Notes: generated from the letters alone by a model not told the origin. DNA of 64,000 bases from Rutidosis leptorrhynchoides (GCF_046630445.1 NC_092339.1:313161501-313225500), one strand, 5' to 3'; positions 1-12,140 are shown, numbered from the stretch's first letter. Numbers and translations are program-made.

Positions 1-1158
1 AAATACTGATTGCTAATTCCCAGTAGTTGGTGTGACAATTATTGTTACAGGATGTAGGTGAGTACATGATGGGGTTTTAATGAATAAGTATAGTGGCTTT
101 TCGGAGAGGCTTAAGTCGAAGGTTAATGAAGTTGTTGATAAGTTTACTGCTAATGTGGCGAGATATGAAAGGTTCCCCGGTAACAATGATGAAGGGGTAA
201 TTGTTATAATAAGGTTTATTTGTATAAACAAATGAAGGTGATTTGCTGGAGCTGTGACAAAACTGTCTATTTTGGAAAGAGATTGAAAAATTATATTTGG
301 TAATAAATATCAAAGGATCTGACACGGATACGTGTTAAACTATAACTTTGGTTTCGAGAGCTTTTCAGATGCATGACAGTGGGTAATATGTGGTTGGATC
401 ATCATCTCGCATGTCTTTAGGAATTTCGAAGTGTTTGAACACATATTGTAATTGTTAATATACATATGATGTTCTAAGATTTTGAATGATACAAATATTT
501 TTGTGAGTTCCATGAATAGAAATGAGGTTCTAGGACAGTTTTGAAGTCAAAGTATAGTTTTGAAAGATGTAGGAATCTAAGAGTGATGATTTCGGTTATA
601 TCTTGAATCGAATTCTGAGATTTCAAAATCAGAATATGTAATTAGATTTTGAATGAGTATGGTTGTTTTGATTTCTATAAAAGAATGTATATTGTTGTGA
701 AAGTAGGGAGTATAATGGATGATTTGCTGAATCAGATTCGAAGAATGTAACATATTAATTGTGAATTTATATATCTCTCGGGTATTACCTACCCGTTAAA
801 AAAAAATTTCACAATTAATATTTTGTACAAAAGAATTTTATTACAGTCTGTATGGAAATATATATGTGTATATTTCTTCAGATGTAATATTGATTTAATG
901 AGTTAATATTAAATTAAACTCATTTGATTTATAGTTAAGGCTAGGATAGATAATTTCTAAACTTTAGAAATTACATAATCGCCGTAGAATGTTTCTCCAA
1001 TGAAGTTATGAATCAATACTTCATCGTTGTGGTATTCCTTGGTATCTACATGGCGTATGACGTCGATGCTCGTGGGACAGATTGTGAAGTTAAGGTTTGC
1101 GATGCGGTTGTTGTTGGTGGTGGTAATGGTACTGTTGATGTGTTGATGGTGGTACTGG
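1..1158 (-). other. RT-A non-coding internal region
   Basis: No credible coding frame. The stretch aligns by eye, in reverse complement, with RT-C downstream of its accessory ORF. It includes an internal copy of the 3' PPT-like motif at 781-799 (minus-strand sense TTAACGGGTAGGTAATACCC). Confidence 0.6.
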
Positions 1159-1605
1159 TTATGCTGCTGGTGCTACTGCTGGTGTTTGTAACCTTTGCAC
1201 CATATTCTCCAAAGCCACTACCCGAGCACGAAGCTCGTTGACTTCTTCTATTACGCCGGGGTGATTGTCAGTTCAGACGAGTGGATAAATAAGATCTAGA
1301 ATTTGGTGTAGTATATAATCATGACGAGATACTCTGGAAATGAGAGAGAAAATGGTGTTTCGGACAGGTTCGCCGGTAAGTGCTTCAGGTTCATTGCCAA
1401 GAGGGCAATGTGGTGGATGAAAGGGATCGCCTTCTTCTTGTCTCCAATGGTTAAGTAGATTACGAACCCATCCCCAATTCATCCAGAATAGATGATGGCT
1501 AATTGGTTGATCCATTCCGGTCACGCTGCTTTCGAAGCTCATGTGGAAATCAATATCGGCATAGCTGTCGAAATTCGAGGAACTCGAACTGGTTGAGGGA
1601 TCCAT
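1159..1605 (-). pseudogene. RT-A accessory ORF, premature stop
   Basis: This is a homologue of the intact 152-aa RT-C protein at 46036-46494. It shares the HHLFWMNWGWVRNLLNHW block, the acidic and serine-rich start, and the predicted C-terminal coiled coil (IEEVNELRARVVALE). At 1273-1275 a CGA arginine codon, as seen in RT-C, has become TGA. The same frame then continues, still alignable, to a TAA at 1159-1161, giving about 148 codons. The function is unknown and I recognise no named domain. It lies between the primer site and the place where gag would be. Confidence 0.7.
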
Positions 1606-2002
1606 CTTGTATGATCAGGGAAAGAATTTTTTTGGTATGAAATAGATTGTAGAATTTAGATTTGGTATTCTTCAATATATAATTTACATATGTATATATA
1701 ATACCAAAATCCCATAAATTACGGAGGAATCTTTGAAAGACGTCAGTCAAAGTTCACAGTAACAGATATGCTAAGATAAGAATTCGTCTATACACTATTA
1801 TGCAATAAATGTAGGAAAACGCGTCTAGACTTAAGAATGATAAGCAGGTAATTTCCTAAGGATGGTAAGTAGATGATTTCCGACTAAAAATGATAAGCAA
1901 AACTTTTGACATGCAGACACGGTCGAAGTCCAGACTCACTAATGCATCTTAACAACTATCAGTTAGACACACTAATGCAAGACCTGGTTCGCTAAGACCA
2001 CC

Positions 2003-2014
2003 GCTCTGATACCA
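2003..2014 (-). promoter_or_regulatory. RT-A primer binding site
   Basis: On the minus strand it reads TGGTATCAGAGC, complementary to the 3' end of initiator-Met tRNA. It lies 2 nt past the LTR end (TGAAAGG on the plus strand at 2017). Confidence 0.85.
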
Positions 2015-2316
2015 ACTGAAAGGAACCGTTCATATACATTATAAACGATTCACAATAGTTGATTACATCACGAGGTATTTGACCTCTATATGATACGTTT
2101 TACAAACATTGCATTCGTTTTTAAAAGACAAACTTTATTTACATCAAAAATTGACGGCATGCATACCATTTCATATTACATCCAACTATAATTGACTTAA
2201 TATTAATCTTGATGAACTCAACAATTCGAATGCAACGTCTTTCAAAGTATGTCTTGAATGACTCCAAGTAATATCCTTAAAATGAGCTAATGCACAGCGG
2301 AAGAATTCTTTAATAC

Positions 2317-2793
2317 CTGAGAATAAACATGCTTTGAAGTGTCAACCAAAAGGTTGGTGAGTTCATTATTTTATCATAATCTATCATTTCCGTAATAGTA
2401 ATAGACCACAAGATTTCAGTTTCTATAAATATTCGTACACTCGCAAGTGTATAAAAGTATTCTATAAGTTGTAGGCACCCGGTAACAAGCCTTAACGTTC
2501 ATGTTTTACCCTCTGAAGTACACCAGATCAGGTGTGTTTAAAATAACCTCGAAGTACTAAAGCATCCCATAGTCAGGATGGGATTTGTCAGGCCCAATAG
2601 ATCTATCTTTAGGATTCGCGCCTACCGTACATAGACAAGTAGTTTAATGTTACCAAGCTAAGGGTATATTTCTGGTTTAAACCCACATAGAATTAGTTTT
2701 AGTACTTGTGCCTATTTCGTAAAACATTTATAAAAACAGCGCATGTATTCTCAGTCCCAAAAATATATATAAAAGGGAGCAAATGAAACTCAC
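2317..2793 (-). other. RT-A LTR intron-like segment
   Basis: On the minus strand it begins CAGTATT/GTGAGTTTC and ends TTTATTCTCAG/GTATTAAAG (477 bp). A hairpin CAACC-TTTT-GGTTG and a TTGAC branch-point candidate precede the acceptor. In RT-C the flanking sequences are joined directly. Confidence 0.6.
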
Positions 2794-4017
2794 AATACTG
2801 TATTTCGTAGCAATTATGTATATGACGGAACTGAACAAGTGCAGGGTTTGTCTCGGATTCACGAACCTATATTAAGTATATATATTTATATGTTGGTCAA
2901 TATCTGTCTAACAATTTAGGTCAAGTCGTAGTGTATCACAATCCTAATGCTCGAGACCTACATGCAAAAGTCAACAAAAGTCAACTTGACCCAAAATGAC
3001 TTTCAAAATCTATACATGTTTATTATATAACTTATATATAGTCGTTTTATATATTTAAATATATTTATCAGATCTTATTATACTAAATAATACAAGTCAT
3101 TTATTAATAAATAAAAATTTATATTTAAATTCATATATGATAAAAATATACTTTTATATATCTCAAGTAATAAAAATTTATAAAATTTACTTGATATCAT
3201 AAAAATATAGTGGTATGTATTATTAATGTAATTATATTACGTGTGGTAAAAATATCTTTGTACGCATATTTATTTGATTAAATAATATTGATAATAATAA
3301 TAATGATACAAATAATAAAATGATAGTTTCAATAAAAATATTAATTTTTAGTAATAAAGATAATTTTAGTAATAACATCAACTGATAACAATTATAATAA
3401 TAGTTTTAATAATAATATTAAAATTAATAATAATTCAGTTGGCCATATCTTTTAATCCGTTCATCGAACCTACACGATTTCTAAATGAAAAGTTATTAAT
3501 TTTTCTTTAGCTTTTTAACGACATGCATATCATATACCTTATCTCAGTAGCATATGTATCAAATTCGTGATTTATCATAAACTATTTAACAACGAAACTA
3601 AGCATACAAACATGCATAATTATATATACTCGAGCACTAGTCAGGGATACACTATGAATATAAAAAAAATAAGATATGAATGCTCACGTATCAATATTGT
3701 GATTCAATATTGCAGGAAAGTACGTAGACGCAACGAAAATGATAAACGTTAGGTTGACCTCACGAGCAATACCCTCGAACAATACCCATAACCTCCTTAG
3801 CTATAACCCATAATTTCCTTAGCTCTATCCCGTTTGAAAACTTATTTTGATATCGTCTGAATATAACTCCGTCGTAGTATTTTATGTATACTAATAATAT
3901 CTTGAAATAATACTAAGTAAATATATATATGTAATTCGATTGAGAGAGTTTAGAGAAATATATTTTCAAGTTTCTATGAAATAATGAAACCTATTGAATT
4001 CTATTTATAATAGATTT

Positions 4018-4256
4018 TTGAATTATTAAAGTGAATTATTAAAGTATGAATTATTAAAGTGAATTATTAAAGTATGAATTATTAAAGTGAATTATTAAAG
4101 TATGAATTATTAAAGTGAATTATTAAAGTATGAATTATTAAAGTGAATTATTAAAGTATGAATTATTAAAGTGAATTATTAAAGTATGAATTATTAAAGT
4201 GAATTATTAAAGTATGAATTATTAAAGTGAATTATTAAAGTATGAATTATTAAAGT
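4018..4256 (-). repeat. RT-A LTR minisatellite
   Basis: Tandem units alternate GAATTATTAAAGT and GAATTATTAAAGTAT, a period of about 28 bp. The array lies immediately upstream of the TATA box in element sense. The same array occurs in the LTRs of RT-B and RT-C with different copy numbers. Confidence 0.9.
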
Positions 4257-4812
4257 TAAAGTAAAGTAAAAATAAAGTAAAGGTAAAGTTAAAGTATAGT
4301 ATAAGTATAAAACTATGTACGTATAATACGCGTATAAAATATATATATAATATTAATTTAAATCGTTATATATATATATATTTAATAAAATAAAATATAA
4401 ATATCGTTATCTTTATCATACTGGTTAAGTAATGAGTTGTCAAAAAAATAAATTTCTTAAATCACAGTGGACCTCATAACATAGGCCCGTAATCATATCA
4501 TAATGTATCTGATAATTCAATCATTTGATATTATCTCTTAATTCTGTCGATAAATATATCGAAACAAATATGTTTATGTAAAGTATCATATATCTAATAC
4601 TTTGTTAATGTTTTCAGTTAATATTATATATTATATATACATATCTATATACACATAATTGTTCGTGTATCGTCGAACACGGTCAAAGGGTAATTGATTA
4701 CATGAATGTAGTTCCAAACTTTTTGAGATTCAACATTACAAATTCTGCTTATCGTGTCAGAAACATATAAAGGTTAAGTTTAAATTTGGTCGGAAATTTC
4801 CGGGTCGTCACA

Positions 4813-4876
4813 AGTTGCCTGTATTATGTGTTAATTATTAAGCATATTGTCTACATTTTAAAGGTTACGTCTTGAC
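4813..4876. other. unassigned junction between RT-A and RT-D
   Basis: These 64 bp separate the RT-A LTR from the RT-D integrase frame. They match neither the integrase seen in RT-F nor any LTR here. They may be the end of a further, mostly deleted insertion. Confidence 0.3.
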
Positions 4877-5545
4877 ACATCAATGTATAACTGAGCAAGT
4901 CTCTCCATTGTATCAGTTTCCTTCATCGCTAGAAAGTGTGCAGATTTGGTAAGGCGGTCAACAATAACCCAAATAGTATCGTATCCGCCCACCGTCTTTG
5001 GTAGCTTGGTAATGAAATCCATTGTTATCCTTTCCCACTTCCATTGTGGGATCTCCGGTTGCTGAAGTAACCCAGAAGGTCTCTGATGCTCGGCTTTAAC
5101 CTTCGAGCAAGTCAAACACTTACCAACATAAGTCGCAACGTCCTTCTTAAGATTCGGCCACCAATACTGTTCTTTAAGGTCGTGGTACATTTTTTCCGCT
5201 CCAGGATGAATCGAATATCTCGATTTGTGTGCTTCATCAAGTATCAGGTTCCGTAGATCTCCATAAAGAGGTACCCAAATTCTTCCGGCATAACATCGGA
5301 GTCCAGACTCCCTAACCTCGAATCGAGAGACAAGTATGTTCAAATGTTCGTGAGATATATTCTCCTCCTTGAGAGCCTCAACTTGGGCTACTCTGATCTG
5401 GCTGTTGAGGTTCGAATGGATGGTGATGTTCAGATCCCTAACACGAAGAGGTGCCGTCCACTCCTTTCGGCTTAAAGCGTCAGCTACAACATTGGCCTTG
5501 CCAGGGTGATAACGGAGTTCACAATCGTAGTCGTTGAGCATCTCG
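4877..5545 (-). pseudogene. RT-D pol, C-terminal fragment (RNase H end, integrase N-part)
   Basis: This continues the frame broken at 27041. It begins with the RNase H tail ([16 protein letters not shown]) and goes on into integrase: the HHCC zinc-binding part (H and H around [16 protein letters not shown], then CLTC) and the first catalytic Asp in [10 protein letters not shown]. The match to RT-F ends after LAQLYI, so the second Asp and the Glu of the D,D,E triad are lost. The remaining frame reaches a stop at 4858 in unrelated sequence. It cannot make a working integrase. Confidence 0.85.
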
Positions 5546-5968
5546 TGTAACGACCCGGCTTTTTCGACTTGCGTTTGTGCCTTGTGTTTTTGCGAAACTG
5601 CGTATTTGTGCGTACTGTGTTACTTTATACTCTGGAAACTTGATTTACGTGGTTTACTTCCATTTATATGTTAAAACGTGCCTTAGAGTACGTAGGATAC
5701 ATAACTTGATCATTGGAAGCCTTTATAACCGTTAGTGTTATTTGACGTTTCGAATAAACCGCGAACTTGTGAGCACGTTTAACTTTTGTCATAATCGGAA
5801 TATTATGACTGCGAAATATTAATTATTATTTTATAATAATAATTACCTGGGTTTTTGGATGCTTAATTACGCGTAGTAATTTAATTATGCACAATAGTTA
5901 GTCTTGTTGGACTTTCTACCTTGTTGGGCTCAAGCCCACCCTACTCTAGCTAGTGACCCAATTAATTA

Positions 5969-6172
5969 GCCCTTGTCCATGTCATCAATCCTTGTCAAAT
6001 TCCTTGCTTATAAATACTAGCCCTTGTCCATGTCATCAATCCTTGTCAAATTCCTTGCTTATAAATACTAGCCCTTGTCCATGTCATCAATCCTTGTCAA
6101 ATTCCTTGCTTATAAATACTAGCCCTTGTCCATGTCATCAATCCTTGTCAAATTCCTTGCTTATAAATACTA
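5969..6172 (+). repeat. four 51-bp tandem repeats, each with a TATA box
   Basis: The unit runs from GCCCTTGTCC to TATAAATACTA. TATAAATA falls at 6009, 6060, 6111 and 6162. The open frame through these repeats is a by-product of the unit being 17 codons long. Confidence 0.93.
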
Positions 6173-6324
6173 GCCATTTACCTCTCATTCAAATCACTTG
6201 CTCATTTGGTTTTCACACACACTTGTTCTTTCTTTCTTTCCTTTCTAGTATTGCTTGTTGACTACCTTTCGGACCGACTTACTACTTGCGTACTTTCATT
6301 ACCGACTTTACCGCTTTTATCACT

Positions 6325-6808
6325 GTGAGTTATAGCATTCCCTTTTTACTTTAACTTATTTTGGGAACTGAGAATACATGCGGATTTTATGTTTTACATA
6401 CTAGGCACGAGTACTTAAACTTATATATGTGTGGGTTATACAACGGCATAAACATTCCCTTTAGCTCGGTAACGTTTAATCAGCAGTTTTTGAACCGTGA
6501 ACGCGAATCTTAGATATGGATCCATAGGGTTTGACATCCCCACTCAGGCTAGTAGCGCTAGCATTTAACGAGTGTTTAATACTTCGTAAACATACGCACT
6601 TGCCAAGTGTACTTTCAGGGGGTATAAACGTTAAGTTAGTTACCGAGTGCCCACAGTTGAGCATATACTTAATCATACTGATTTGAATTACTGATTTGAA
6701 ACGCTTGTTTGAAGCACTGAAATCTCGTGGCCTACATTACATTACTGAATACAAACAAACTATAGCTCACCAACATTCGTGTTGACTTTTTAAGCATGTA
6801 TTTCTCAG
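6325..6808 (+). other. RT-E 5' LTR intron-like segment
   Basis: It runs from CACT/GTGAGTT to TTTCTCAG/GTG (484 bp). The hairpin CAACA-TTCG-TGTTG and TTGAC lie about 24 nt before the acceptor. It begins about 155 nt after the last TATA box, so it would be in the transcribed leader. Confidence 0.55.
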
Positions 6809-7151
6809 GTGTTTAGACGTTGTTGCTTCTGCTGTTAGCCTTGCTGTTCTAGTCTCGGTGTATAGACTTGCTGTTACAGACTTGCTGTGTTAGACTTCCG
6901 CTGCATTACTTAGAGATGTCTCAAACATGAAACTTTTACTTTGCATTCCCAACTTATGTTATTTTTAAAACAATAGCTTTGTAATGACCTTAGTATCATG
7001 TACTCATGTTAATGTTTCCTATTCATCTTTTGTAAAACATTATCGGTTCATGAATGCAAAACTGGTTTTCAAACAGCATATAGTGTTTGACCTTGTAATG
7101 ATCCTGTTGTTGATGTACCGTACACGATGATTTTGTACGGGGTGTCACAGT

Positions 7152-7162
7152 TGGTATCAGAG
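7152..7162 (+). promoter_or_regulatory. RT-E primer binding site
   Basis: TGGTATCAGAG lies just past the LTR end at 7149 and is complementary to the initiator-Met tRNA 3' end. It diverges after 11 nt. Confidence 0.8.
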
Positions 7163-8347
7163 ATTGGTTGTAGGGAATTAGGTTGCATTAGTGAGTCTAG
7201 GACCGACCCGAGTAGGATTCACTAATAGGACTAATCTACAACTTGCTAGTTTACTTATTTCTGCGGAACCTGCTGCATGCTACTGTGTTATATTACTACA
7301 TGTTACTGCTTACTACTACTGCATGCCACTGCTTACTTTTACTACGGTATGAACTTGCTGCATGCTACCGTTTCCTTTTACTGCTATGTAAACTCGCTGC
7401 ATGCTTTTGCTTATTCTAGCTACTGCATGCTACTATCTGCTTTCGATTGCATGTTACTTCTGTTTAGTACTGTTAATATTGCCATGCTATATACTGCTGT
7501 AAACGAGCTAGGTTTCTGTAGTGCCTGATTACGTGCTTGCTTCATGCCTGCTATTTGCTGCACCGACTTGGAAAAACTTACCTTTCCTAGTTCAGATGTT
7601 CTTCTGAACCCATTTCCCACACGTCTAACCCTAAGGATTAGTATTGTAATCCACCTGTTACTACTGTTCCACCGTTCTAGAGATCAAAACGATTCTTCAC
7701 GCAATCTAGGAGGAGTACCCCTCGGATTACAGGCCCACTAAAGTCGATCCTCGGAGGAGATATTGGAGGATTTGCCGGAGTAACCGCACCCCGAGCTCAC
7801 TCTAAATAGCCACGTACGATGTGTGAACATTCGAAGGTTGTTCAGTTCCTGCAAGATGGCTCGTATCTCGTACGCTTTCATGACCGTCACTTATCTCTTT
7901 CGTTCTTCACCACTACTCGACGATCTGACGACATTTCTGGATTTAGTACCCTAACACTCTTAGGCATTGGGGAAGTCGGGAGGATATCTCCTTTCACAAG
8001 GTCAGAGTGCCTTCTACTGATGCTCAACCATACCCAAAGACTTGGGAGTCGCCTCAAGACATATCGTACTACTACTTGCTACACATACAACTCGACGCGA
8101 GACCCAGATTGAATTTCTAGAAAGGAACCTAACGATGTTACCTGAACCTGAACATTTTAAAGAAATTTCAGGACACTTAGGCATTGGTGCATGACCTACG
8201 GAACTTACGCACCCACATCGAGAAACCGTGAGATTAATTATGTAGATTTTGTTTTGAGATAGCATAGATAAAGCACCGTTGGATGAAATTGAGTAGAACT
8301 AAAAGTGATCACGTTACATTGACCATATGGAGTGATATTGGAATGAA
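7163..8347 (+). other. RT-E leader and accessory-region remnant
   Basis: The leader keeps GCATTAGTGAGTC and an inverted copy, as in RT-D. Positions 7260-7460 are a loose CTGCATGCTACT-type repeat, matched in reverse in RT-D (31190-31380). The remainder is the position of an accessory ORF. A frame ending in LRNLRTHIEK near 8190 resembles the coiled-coil tail of such a protein, but the region is broken by stops. Confidence 0.4.
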
Positions 8348-8409
8348 CGTACGATTTAGTACAATATAATGACGCCAGGCCAGCGTAATTATATTGAAGT
8401 GAATCATGC
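8348..8409 (+). other. conserved hairpin, RT-E copy
   Basis: The near-palindrome has a perfect inner stem CAATATAAT/ATTATATTG and outer arms GATTTAGT and GTGAATC. It aligns with hairpins in RT-C, RT-G and RT-H, including the upstream block AGTGATATTGGAATG and downstream AAGTCCCAATG. Confidence 0.65.
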
Positions 8410-8689
8410 AGAAGTCCCAATGTTACTACATAAGGAATATGAAGCGATTCAAAGGAAATTTTGGTAGGAACCACTTGAGTATACGCATTATGGTCTGATA
8501 AAGGCAGGAATAACCACTTGGTCTAGATACTGTACGAGAAGGGCCTGGACTGCAGAATTGACAACCCGAAAATTTTTATAGATATAGACACCCTGGATAC
8601 TTAAGGAAAAAGTTCTCAAATAGGAAAAAAAAACTTTGGACTCACATACGATAGAGCAATCATTATCTCAGCTATGGGGACTCGCATGG

Positions 8690-9105
8690 ATCCTGATTTT
8701 AGTTAGGGTACGTTTCTTCACAACGATTTATTGCCTCGGAATTGTTTAATACTAGAGTGATAGAAACCTTATATCTAAGAATCCTAGTGTGATGACTAAT
8801 AAGCCATTAACAATCATGAGAGTTAAGTATTCTATAGGACAAGCTAATGGTAAGTTGTCAGAGATAGAGGAGTAATTTAAGATAGTACCTTAAAAATTAA
8901 CAGGTGGGTCATTTGGAGATGACCTCATGCCAACAAAACTTGGAAGTTTTATAGTAGTAGTTGGAAAGGATTAGTTACCTGCGCACAAGAAGATGTTATT
9001 TGAGAAGGTTGATAAAACTTTTCACGGCAGTATAATAAGATTTGGTTGGAATGGACCTTAAAATTAACCTAATACTCATCGAGTTAGAAAGCTTTGAGGA
9101 AATAG
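8690..9105 (+). pseudogene. RT-E protease remnant
   Basis: Fragments in shifting frames align with the protease region of RT-D and RT-F: a GTFL segment, ASELFNTRVIETLYL where the others read [22 protein letters not shown], and PTKLGSFIVVVGKD. The catalytic DTG has become NTR, and stops and frameshifts are frequent. Confidence 0.65.
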
Positions 9106-9180
9106 TTGGAACGGACTGACTTTCAAGGACGAAAGCGAAAGTTATTTATAGTAAGAAGATTATTCGTATACCTCGCGAGA

Positions 9181-9400
9181 ATGGTGAGCCAAAAGCCATC
9201 TGGATTACTTCAACAACCCGAGATCCCACAATGGAAATGGGAAGGGATGACGATGGATTTCATTCTGAAACTACCGAAAACAGTCGGCAGTTATGACACT
9301 ATCGGGGTTATCGTTGATCGCCTCACCAAATCTGCTCACTTTCTAGCCATGAAAGAAACCGATACAATGGACAACGATACATAAAGGAAATTGTATCCCG
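9181..9400 (+). pseudogene. RT-E integrase remnant
   Basis: The frame carries [19 protein letters not shown], then [13 protein letters not shown] and [10 protein letters not shown], matching the integrase core start of RT-D. A shift and stop follow near 9381, and the rest of the catalytic core is absent. Reverse transcriptase, RNase H and the HHCC part between the protease remnant and here are deleted. Confidence 0.75.
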
Positions 9401-12000
9401 TTACTTCAGCAATTCAAATTCTATACTACCCAAGAATCGTATTTGATACTCATTCTTATGCGACACTGAATCCTAACTTATTCCGAGAGAATTCTTAATC
9501 AATGATAATCACACCATCACCCTTCTTACTTCGATATTAGTCATACCAGTTCGGAATTTCCAAAATCAATGGGTAGTTAATCCCCGTCCTCATACTCTCC
9601 CTTTCGTTTCTCACTTATAAGCAACAACTTTATACTTAAGCATTTTTGGTCGAAGGACTTATGCCCTACTAATAGTCATCAACCACATTAAAATTCAACA
9701 GTTTTCATTACCTCGTAACGTTTTTACTCAAATATCACCCGAGATTTTCAAAAGTCTTTTACTCGATTCTCATCAATCTTTTTTCAACTTGTAACCTCCG
9801 AAATATGAAAATTTTGTTTGCCAAAATTTTACTTACACTATTTTACTGTGCGATCCTCTCAAAACTTAATAAAAATAAATTTATTTTATTTACCATTCGT
9901 GCAAATTTTTGAAATCGTATACGTTATATAAAATAAAGTAAATAATTACTTCTTTTTGACAAATACATATGAAATTTTACTTTCACTTTTACAAATCAAA
10001 TCTTTGATTTAAAGGATATTTTACCTTGAATGGTACGTGTTGTACATAACCCTAGTTTGCTAAGAACTTAATTTCTTTTCTTACATCGTCACCTTAAATG
10101 AATTCTATAAAATTTTCGTTGCTTGTCAATATAAAATTTTTCGTTGCTTATTCGTATCTAAGTCATCATGAAGACAGACAACTGTCGAAACTAAGAGATT
10201 CATGTGTGTGTATGTGATGAAGGCACTTACTACCACGTCATGCAGAGCCTTCGGGCATCTACAAACACTTAAACCATTCAAAATTACTGCGTTACCCCAG
10301 GGATCTTATTCTTCACACCTGTCGGAGCGATGCTCTATCTTACATAACTCAAAGTCCTGACCTATTCCAAGGAAATTCTCATCTAGCGATATTAACATCA
10401 TTAGTATTCCGACTTTAATATTAGCCATAACCTGTGTGGCATTCTGCAAAGTCAAGAAGCGATTAAATTCTCATCCTCATGCTCTATCCTTCATACCTCA
10501 CTTTTTAGCAACGGATTCGCACGTAAACATTTTTGGGCCAAAGACTTAAGTTCGGATAATCATCAAAACTACATTTAATTCATTAGTTTTCATTACCTAG
10601 TAACATGTCAACCAATGATTCAAAGATTTTTCACTCGACCTTTTTCAACTCGTAACCTCTGAAATACGAAAAACTATGTTTATCAAAATTTTTACACGTT
10701 GATTTACACGTTGCTTATTTGTGCAGTGCTCACGAGATTTATGGACAAATGAAAGTACTAAAAACTTTTCTATCACTTACGCGATTTATAAAATCATATA
10801 TGTATAAATTTACCCTTACTTATTTTGGGTTAGTACATACTAAGTTATACCTTCAAGATGATTAAAAATCGCTCCTTTATTGAGTTGTTTTAAGTCAAAT
10901 AATTTTGTGCAAATGGTACTCGTAATACATACTTCTAAATTTACCAAGAACTTCGTTCCATTTATGTTGTCGCATCAAACGTTTAAAGGTTTTTCAAAAC
11001 TTCCTCGGTTGATTTTATTAAAGGTTTCCGTATTAGACTACACCATGTAGGGATCACACTTCTTCTCTCCTTCCGTTAGGGACTTACTATTAAAATCATT
11101 GTTAAAAACGCTTGAGCCACTTTGGGTGGCAGATTTATAAAAAAAAAAAAATTTGTTAGGAAGTCTTTGTACTCGAAAAATGTTCCTTTTAAGGTTAAAC
11201 ATGGCAAAATCGCGGGCCGATAAATCAGTTTTCTGAGGTACACTCAATGGTCACCCCATTGTAGGAAGGGCACTAGGTGGGTTTCTATTCTCAATATTTC
11301 ACGGCTAATCGCAACATCCTCGTAAAAATCATCTCTATGAATTAGTAGGTTGAGGTACAAGGAATCGTTTTGAGATTCTTTTCACTTAGAGTAAACCGTT
11401 CTTTACGACCAAGGGTCCACGTATCTTCTTGTCCGCGCATCTCCTTAAGTATAAGGATAAATTCAGAACAAACCGCTCGAAGAGTTCACCCTGGTTCAAA
11501 GATCACACCTTTCATGTGATTCTCTTTCGGAAATGTAAAGTAACATACTTTAGGAATCTATGAATCTTGTTATCCTCTTGGAAGGGACTGCTTAAAACAT
11601 CTGTAATACGGATATGGTTACTCTACACATTCCTTTCTTCGTTGGTTGCAACTATATGTTGTTCTAGTTAATGTTAACCCTAACTTCAACATGTAACTGA
11701 AAGGATAAAGTTACATTATGGAACTGTTCTTTCATTCCATCTAAGGATAAGTTCACCTGCAGTATGGTAAACTGGGTGATATCCTTCATTGTTCGTTCAG
11801 ACCGTCCTGAAGGAACTATAGATAATTATGGCTTGCATTGCATATAAGTCCGATTATTCACTTTCAGCAAAAGTTTCAATTCATATAGTCAAATGAAACG
11901 TTCTTAAATATCGAGTTCTTTATGCCTATGGTCTCTTTCCGAAATCAAGGGGTTAGTAAAATCCGTGGCTAACACTATCCAGACATCAAATCGCATGGTT
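9401..12000 (+). other. RT-E non-coding internal region with diverged duplication
   Basis: No coding frame. The stretches about 9480-9860 and 10380-10720 are diverged direct repeats: both hold TTTTCATTACCT(C/A)GTAAC, CATTTTTGG, and CTCGTAACCT or CTTGTAACCT followed by a CGAAATAYGAAAA-like block. I assign nothing to 10720-12000. Confidence 0.45.
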
Positions 12001-12140
12001 ATGATCACCATGTTTTCCATCCTACCTGTCAGCTTTGTATTGCGACATAAGCGCTCAATGTTTTAGATGAGTTTAGTAACATTCATGATGTATTTCATGC
12101 ATCCAGCTTACTAAAGATGCCTGTAAGGCTAAAAACATCA
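12000..12140 (+). pseudogene. RT-E pol C-terminal remnant
   Basis: One frame near 12075-12120 reads NIHDVFHASSLLKM, the counterpart of [12 protein letters not shown] near the end of RT-F pol. It marks the end of the pol region of RT-E, and the flanking frames are broken. Confidence 0.5.

Larger units (their letters stand above)
1..4812 (-). mobile_element. RT-A: Ty3/Gypsy element, 5' part only
   Basis: The element is read on the minus strand. Its 5' LTR (2017-4812) is followed leftward by a Met-tRNA primer site, a broken accessory ORF and non-coding internal sequence running off the left edge. The internal part matches RT-C (about 46500-47300) in reverse complement, so both belong to one family. 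The LTR opens TGTGACGACCCGG on the minus strand. The right flank is AGTTG, the expected target duplication, but its partner would lie outside the window. No gag or pol is visible in the part present. Confidence 0.85.
2017..4812 (-). repeat. RT-A 5' LTR
   Basis: A 2796-bp LTR bounded by TG and CA. On the minus strand it starts TGTGACGACCCGGAAATTTC and ends CCTTTCA before the primer site. It holds a TATAAATAG box (about 4004-4014), a minisatellite just upstream of it in element sense, and an intron-like segment (2317-2793). Its middle is very AT-rich with no ORF. Confidence 0.88.
5546..7149 (+). repeat. RT-E 5' LTR
   Basis: A 1604-bp LTR that carries four copies of a 51-bp tandem unit, each with TATAAATA. 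The 3' LTR has three copies, and this accounts for the whole 51-bp length difference. Confidence 0.92.

Noticed and set aside
5969..6172. CRISPR-like regular repeats
   Set aside because: Contiguous tandem repeats without spacers, within a plant LTR.
5953..6261. ORF of 102 aa with a repeated CPCHQSLSNSLLINTS unit (also 25895-26152)
   Set aside because: It is the 51-bp LTR tandem repeat read in frame. The unit is a multiple of three, so the frame stays open, and it overlaps the TATA boxes.
7819..8112. 97-aa ORF in RT-E
   Set aside because: Lies in the decayed accessory region; no match to the other accessory proteins and no conserved start.
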